DNA of 64,000 nt from the NCBI RefSeq assembly GCF_014698145.1, contig NZ_JACJSM010000007.1:62001-126000 (forward strand). The letters run 5' to 3'. Positions 61,526-64,000 of the stretch are shown in pieces. The position numbers were made by a program, and so were the translations under genes. The notes under the pieces are model-generated. The model did no database searches and was not told the DNA's origin. It saw only the letters and a list, made by a program, of their open reading frames with translations. How positions within the stretch are numbered: the first letter of the stretch is position 1; every line of letters starts with the position of its first letter. The DNA is from Oscillatoria sp. FACHB-1406 (lineage in GTDB: Bacteria; Cyanobacteriota; Cyanobacteriia; Cyanobacteriales; Spirulinaceae).

Positions 61526-63253
61526 ATGTTAGAACACGACGTTATCATTGTCGGCGGCGGCCTTGCCGGTTGCCAAGCAGCCTTAGAAATCAAGCGCGTT
61601 AGCCCCAACCTCGACGTTGCTATCGTTGCGAAAACCCATCCCATTCGTTCCCACTCCGTCGCCGCCCAAGGGGGGATCGCCGCTACGCTCAAAAATGTCG
61701 ATCCCGAAGATGCCTGGGAAGCGCACGCCTTCGATACCGTCAAAGGTTCCGACTACCTCGCCGACCAAGATGCGGTCGAATTACTGGTGCGAGAAGCGCC
61801 CCAAGTTATCATCGATTTAGAACATCTCGGCGTTCTGTTTTCTCGCCTTCCCGACGGACGCATCGCCCAACGCGCTTTCGGCGGACATTCTCACAACCGC
61901 ACCTGCTACGCTGCCGATAAAACCGGCCACGCGATCCTACACGAGTTGGTCAACAACTTGCGGCGCTGCGGCGTGAAGATTTACGACGAGTGGTACGTCA
62001 TGCAACCCATCCTCGAAGACGAGGAAGTTAAAGGCGTTGTCATGCTGCGAATTCTCGACTCAACGCTAGAAGTCGTTCGCGCTAAAGCGGTTATGTTTGC
62101 AACCGGCGGTTACGGACGCGCTTACAATACCACCTCTAACGATTATGCCTCCACGGGCGACGGTTTGGCGATGTGTGCGGCGGCGGGTTTGCCCTTGGAA
62201 GATTTGGAGTTCGTGCAGTTTCACCCGACGGGATTGTATCCGGTGGGAGTCCTGATTTCTGAAGCGGTGCGCGGCGAGGGCGCATACCTCAGAAATAGCG
62301 AAGGGCGGCGCTTTATGGAAGATTATGCCGCCAGTCGCATGGAACTTGCCCCCCGCGATATTACCTCCCGCGCCATTACCCTAGAAATTCGCGCCGGACG
62401 GGGGATTCATCTCGATGGCAGTGCGGGCGGTTCGTTCGTCCATTTGGATTTAAGCCATCTGGGGCGCAAGAAAATTATGGAACGCATTCCTTTTGCTTGG
62501 GAAGAAGCGCACCGCCATTTGGGGATCGATGCGGCGGAAGTCCCGATGCCAGTACGTCCGACGGTACATTATTCAATGGGCGGAATTCCGGTGAATACGG
62601 ACGGGCGGGTGCGAGGATCTGCCAGTCGTTTGTTAGAGGGCTTTTTTGCGGCGGGGGAGGCGGCTTGCGTTTCGGTTCACGGGGCAAATCGGTTGGGGAG
62701 TAATTCGCTGCTGGAATGCGTGGTGTATGGGAGACGGACGGGAAACGCGATCGCGCGCTACGTGCAAAATCGTAAAATGCCCGGTTTCGATCCCCAACCT
62801 TACCTTAAAGCAGCCGCAGAACGCATCGACAGTTTATTGCATCAGCAGGGAACGCTACGAATCGACCAACTGCGGCAACAATTCCAAGATTGCATGACGG
62901 AGTATTGCGGCGTATTTCGTAACGAAGCGACGATGAAGGCCGGTTTGGAAAAGTTACGCCAACTTCAGCAGCAATATAGCCAAATTTATCTCGATGATAA
63001 AGGCTCTTGTTGGAATACGGAGTTAATTGAGGCGCTGGAGTTGAAGAATTTAACTTTGGTGGGGGAATTGATCCTCTCTTCGGCGATTAATCGTCAGGAA
63101 AGTCGCGGCGCGCACTCGCGGGAAGATTTTCCCGATCGCAATGACGAACGATACCTGAAACATACTCTTGCTTATTATTCACCCGCCGGTGTTGAAATTG
63201 AGTATATGCCGGTAACGATTAATCGCTTCGAGCCGCAGGAAAGGAAGTATTAA
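61526..63253 (+). CDS. sdhA: Succinate dehydrogenase / fumarate reductase flavoprotein subunit
   Basis: 575 residues. Oxidises succinate to fumarate, feeding electrons to the quinone pool of the thylakoid. FAD-binding IVGGGLAGCQAALE (8-21), the covalent-FAD His43 in RSHSVAAQGG, and the substrate-binding HPTG (QFHPTGLYP) and catalytic Arg region (REARAGRGIH-like segment LEIRAGRGIHLDG) are present. The C-terminal domain has AYYSPAG. Length and motifs are standard. The Fe-S and membrane-anchor subunits are not in this window, as usual for cyanobacteria where the genes are scattered. Confidence 0.95.
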   Translation: MLEHDVIIVGGGLAGCQAALEIKRVSPNLDVAIVAKTHPIRSHSVAAQGGIAATLKNVDPEDAWEAHAFDTVKGSDYLADQDAVELLVREAPQVIIDLEHLGVLFSRLPDGRIAQRAFGGHSHNRTCYAADKTGHAILHELVNNLRRCGVKIYDEWYVMQPILEDEEVKGVVMLRILDSTLEVVRAKAVMFATGGYGRAYNTTSNDYASTGDGLAMCAAAGLPLEDLEFVQFHPTGLYPVGVLISEAVRGEGAYLRNSEGRRFMEDYAASRMELAPRDITSRAITLEIRAGRGIHLDGSAGGSFVHLDLSHLGRKKIMERIPFAWEEAHRHLGIDAAEVPMPVRPTVHYSMGGIPVNTDGRVRGSASRLLEGFFAAGEAACVSVHGANRLGSNSLLECVVYGRRTGNAIARYVQNRKMPGFDPQPYLKAAAERIDSLLHQQGTLRIDQLRQQFQDCMTEYCGVFRNEATMKAGLEKLRQLQQQYSQIYLDDKGSCWNTELIEALELKNLTLVGELILSSAINRQESRGAHSREDFPDRNDERYLKHTLAYYSPAGVEIEYMPVTINRFEPQERKY

Positions 63254-63413
63254 ATTATGAATTATGAATTATGAAGGGTGAATGATGAATAATGAATAAT
63301 GAATAATGAATAATGAATAATGAATGGTGGTCATTAAGCACTTCGGCAAGCTCGGGGTGGCACTTGCCGAAATGGTGAATTTTTAATTTTTAATTTTTAA
63401 TTTTTAATTCATT
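63254..63413. repeat. Short A/T-rich tandem repeats after sdhA
   Basis: Overlapping runs of the words ATGAATT and TGAATAA (for example ATGAATAATGAATAATGAA, about 63285-63325) and of TTTTTAATT four times (about 63378-63407). Similar low-complexity runs occur before fumC and at 33680. Likely slippage products in the gap between two convergent genes. Confidence 0.85.
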
Positions 63414-64000
63414 TCAGCCGCCAATTTGCGACATAGTACGGCGATAGGTACTGCCCGCCGTGCCGGGATCGCGTTGTTTGAAGTTCGTTTCGGGTTTAAT
63501 GGCGAGTAATTCCCGCACTTGTTCTCGGAGTTGGGCGGTGGAAGTGCCGTTGCGTAGGGCAGTTTTGAGGTCGATTTGTCCGCTTTCGTTGAGAAGACAG
63601 GGACGCAGCCACCCGTCGGCAGAGAGGCGCATTCGGTTGCAGCGATCGCAAAAACATTCGGACATCTGGCTGATAAATCCTAGCGTTCCCTTCGCGCCGG
63701 GAATTTGGAAAACATCGGCGGGGCCGTTACCGCGCACGGTGGATTCGACTAAACCCCAGCGATCCCGGATGGCCGCGCGCAGTTCTTCTGAGGGAATCCA
63801 GGCGCGTTCTTGAAACAGTTCTGGGTTGCCGATGGGCATGAATTCAATGAAGCGGACGTGCCAATGGCGATCGCGCGTTAGGGCAGCTAAATCGAGAACT
63901 TCGCGATCGTTCAACCCCGGTACGACCACAACATTCAGTTTTAGGGGGTCGAACCCCACTCGATAAGCTTCCTGAATGCCCTCCCATGTCTGCTTCCACC
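63414..64000 (-). CDS. moaA: GTP 3',8-cyclase MoaA, C-terminal part (window edge)
   Basis: Runs off the right edge; about 195 codons are visible. The frame continues upstream of an apparent GTG at 63959 ([20 protein letters not shown]), so that codon is not the start. Visible features: [28 protein letters not shown], and the C-terminal [4Fe-4S] cluster motif [20 protein letters not shown] (Cys spaced 2 and 13). MoaA uses SAM and two Fe-S clusters to convert GTP to the first molybdopterin intermediate. The N-terminal radical SAM CxxxCxxC part is outside the window. Confidence 0.9.
   Translation of the reverse strand, partial: WKQTWEGIQEAYRVGFDPLKLNVVVVPGLNDREVLDLAALTRDRHWHVRFIEFMPIGNPELFQERAWIPSEELRAAIRDRWGLVESTVRGNGPADVFQIPGAKGTLGFISQMSECFCDRCNRMRLSADGWLRPCLLNESGQIDLKTALRNGTSTAQLREQVRELLAIKPETNFKQRDPGTAGSTYRRTMSQIGG

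Noticed and set aside
63414-63959. Reading the moaA fragment as a complete gene starting at a GTG at 63959
   Set aside because: The frame continues upstream with conserved MoaA sequence to the window edge, so it is a truncated gene, not a short one.
1-64000. tRNA, rRNA, riboswitch or CRISPR elements anywhere in the window
   Set aside because: I looked for T-loop GTTCGA-type signatures, conserved rRNA blocks and known riboswitch cores and found nothing convincing. A covariance-model search (tRNAscan-SE, Infernal) would be decisive.

Overview
The window is cyanobacterial chromosome. The octamer GCGATCGC (HIP1) is very frequent, and there are genes typical of oxygenic phototrophs: homologues of the plastid genes ycf35 and ycf46, a PsbY-like photosystem II peptide, a ClpC-type chaperone, the ctaA-ctaB heme A pair and an NblB-like HEAT protein. 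Genus cannot be fixed from sequence alone; a filamentous, repeat-rich (Oscillatoriales-like) genome is a reasonable guess. No tRNA, rRNA or CRISPR array was recognised.

Layout. 1-2.9 kb (minus strand): the start of a truncated gene, then a two-gene operon encoding a compact Argonaute/PIWI protein and an upstream partner with a HARP-like N-terminus and a HEPN-like RX4H motif. 3.0-8.0 kb: dtd followed by four tandem paralogues of leucine-rich-repeat-variant (LRV) proteins; each duplication unit carries a fossil copy of the dtd 3' end. 8.0-16.2 kb: a Dabb protein, a von Willebrand A protein, the protease HtpX, a cyclic-peptide-type ABC exporter, a peroxiredoxin-glutaredoxin hybrid, Dps and fumarase. 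16.2-20.2 kb: a restriction-modification island (methyltransferase, putative nuclease, a stop-interrupted nuclease-like gene, a fossil of a second methyltransferase 3' end, and a glycine-zipper membrane protein). 20.7-25.3 kb: ctaA-ctaB, a folded MITE-like element, a serpin and a GNAT enzyme. 25.8-32.9 kb: a membrane Ser/Thr kinase, an unknown membrane protein, a ClpC-like ATPase without the middle domain, and cysteine synthase. 32.9-43.9 kb: HNH nuclease, HEAT protein, TetR regulator, ycf35, ycf46, CopG-like protein, J-domain/TPR/WD40 protein, FAD oxidoreductase, glycosyltransferase and a membrane GTPase. 44.0-45.8 kb: an overlapping AAA ATPase/DUF4276 (TOPRIM-like) pair. 46-52.7 kb: a methyltransferase and two tandem Cache-HAMP class III cyclases, the second a hybrid histidine kinase. 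52.7-64 kb: an HDAC-family deacetylase, a lipoprotein, proS, two pseudogenes, a YdcF protein, psbY-like, holA, sdhA and the end of moaA.

The window is mostly housekeeping, redox and stress functions, with three accessory islands that look defence-related (PIWI operon, R-M island, AAA/TOPRIM pair). Four families of short dispersed palindromes are scattered between genes. The strongest candidate for an undescribed system is the PIWI plus HARP/HEPN-like operon. The clearest evolutionary record is the LRV array with its dtd fossils.
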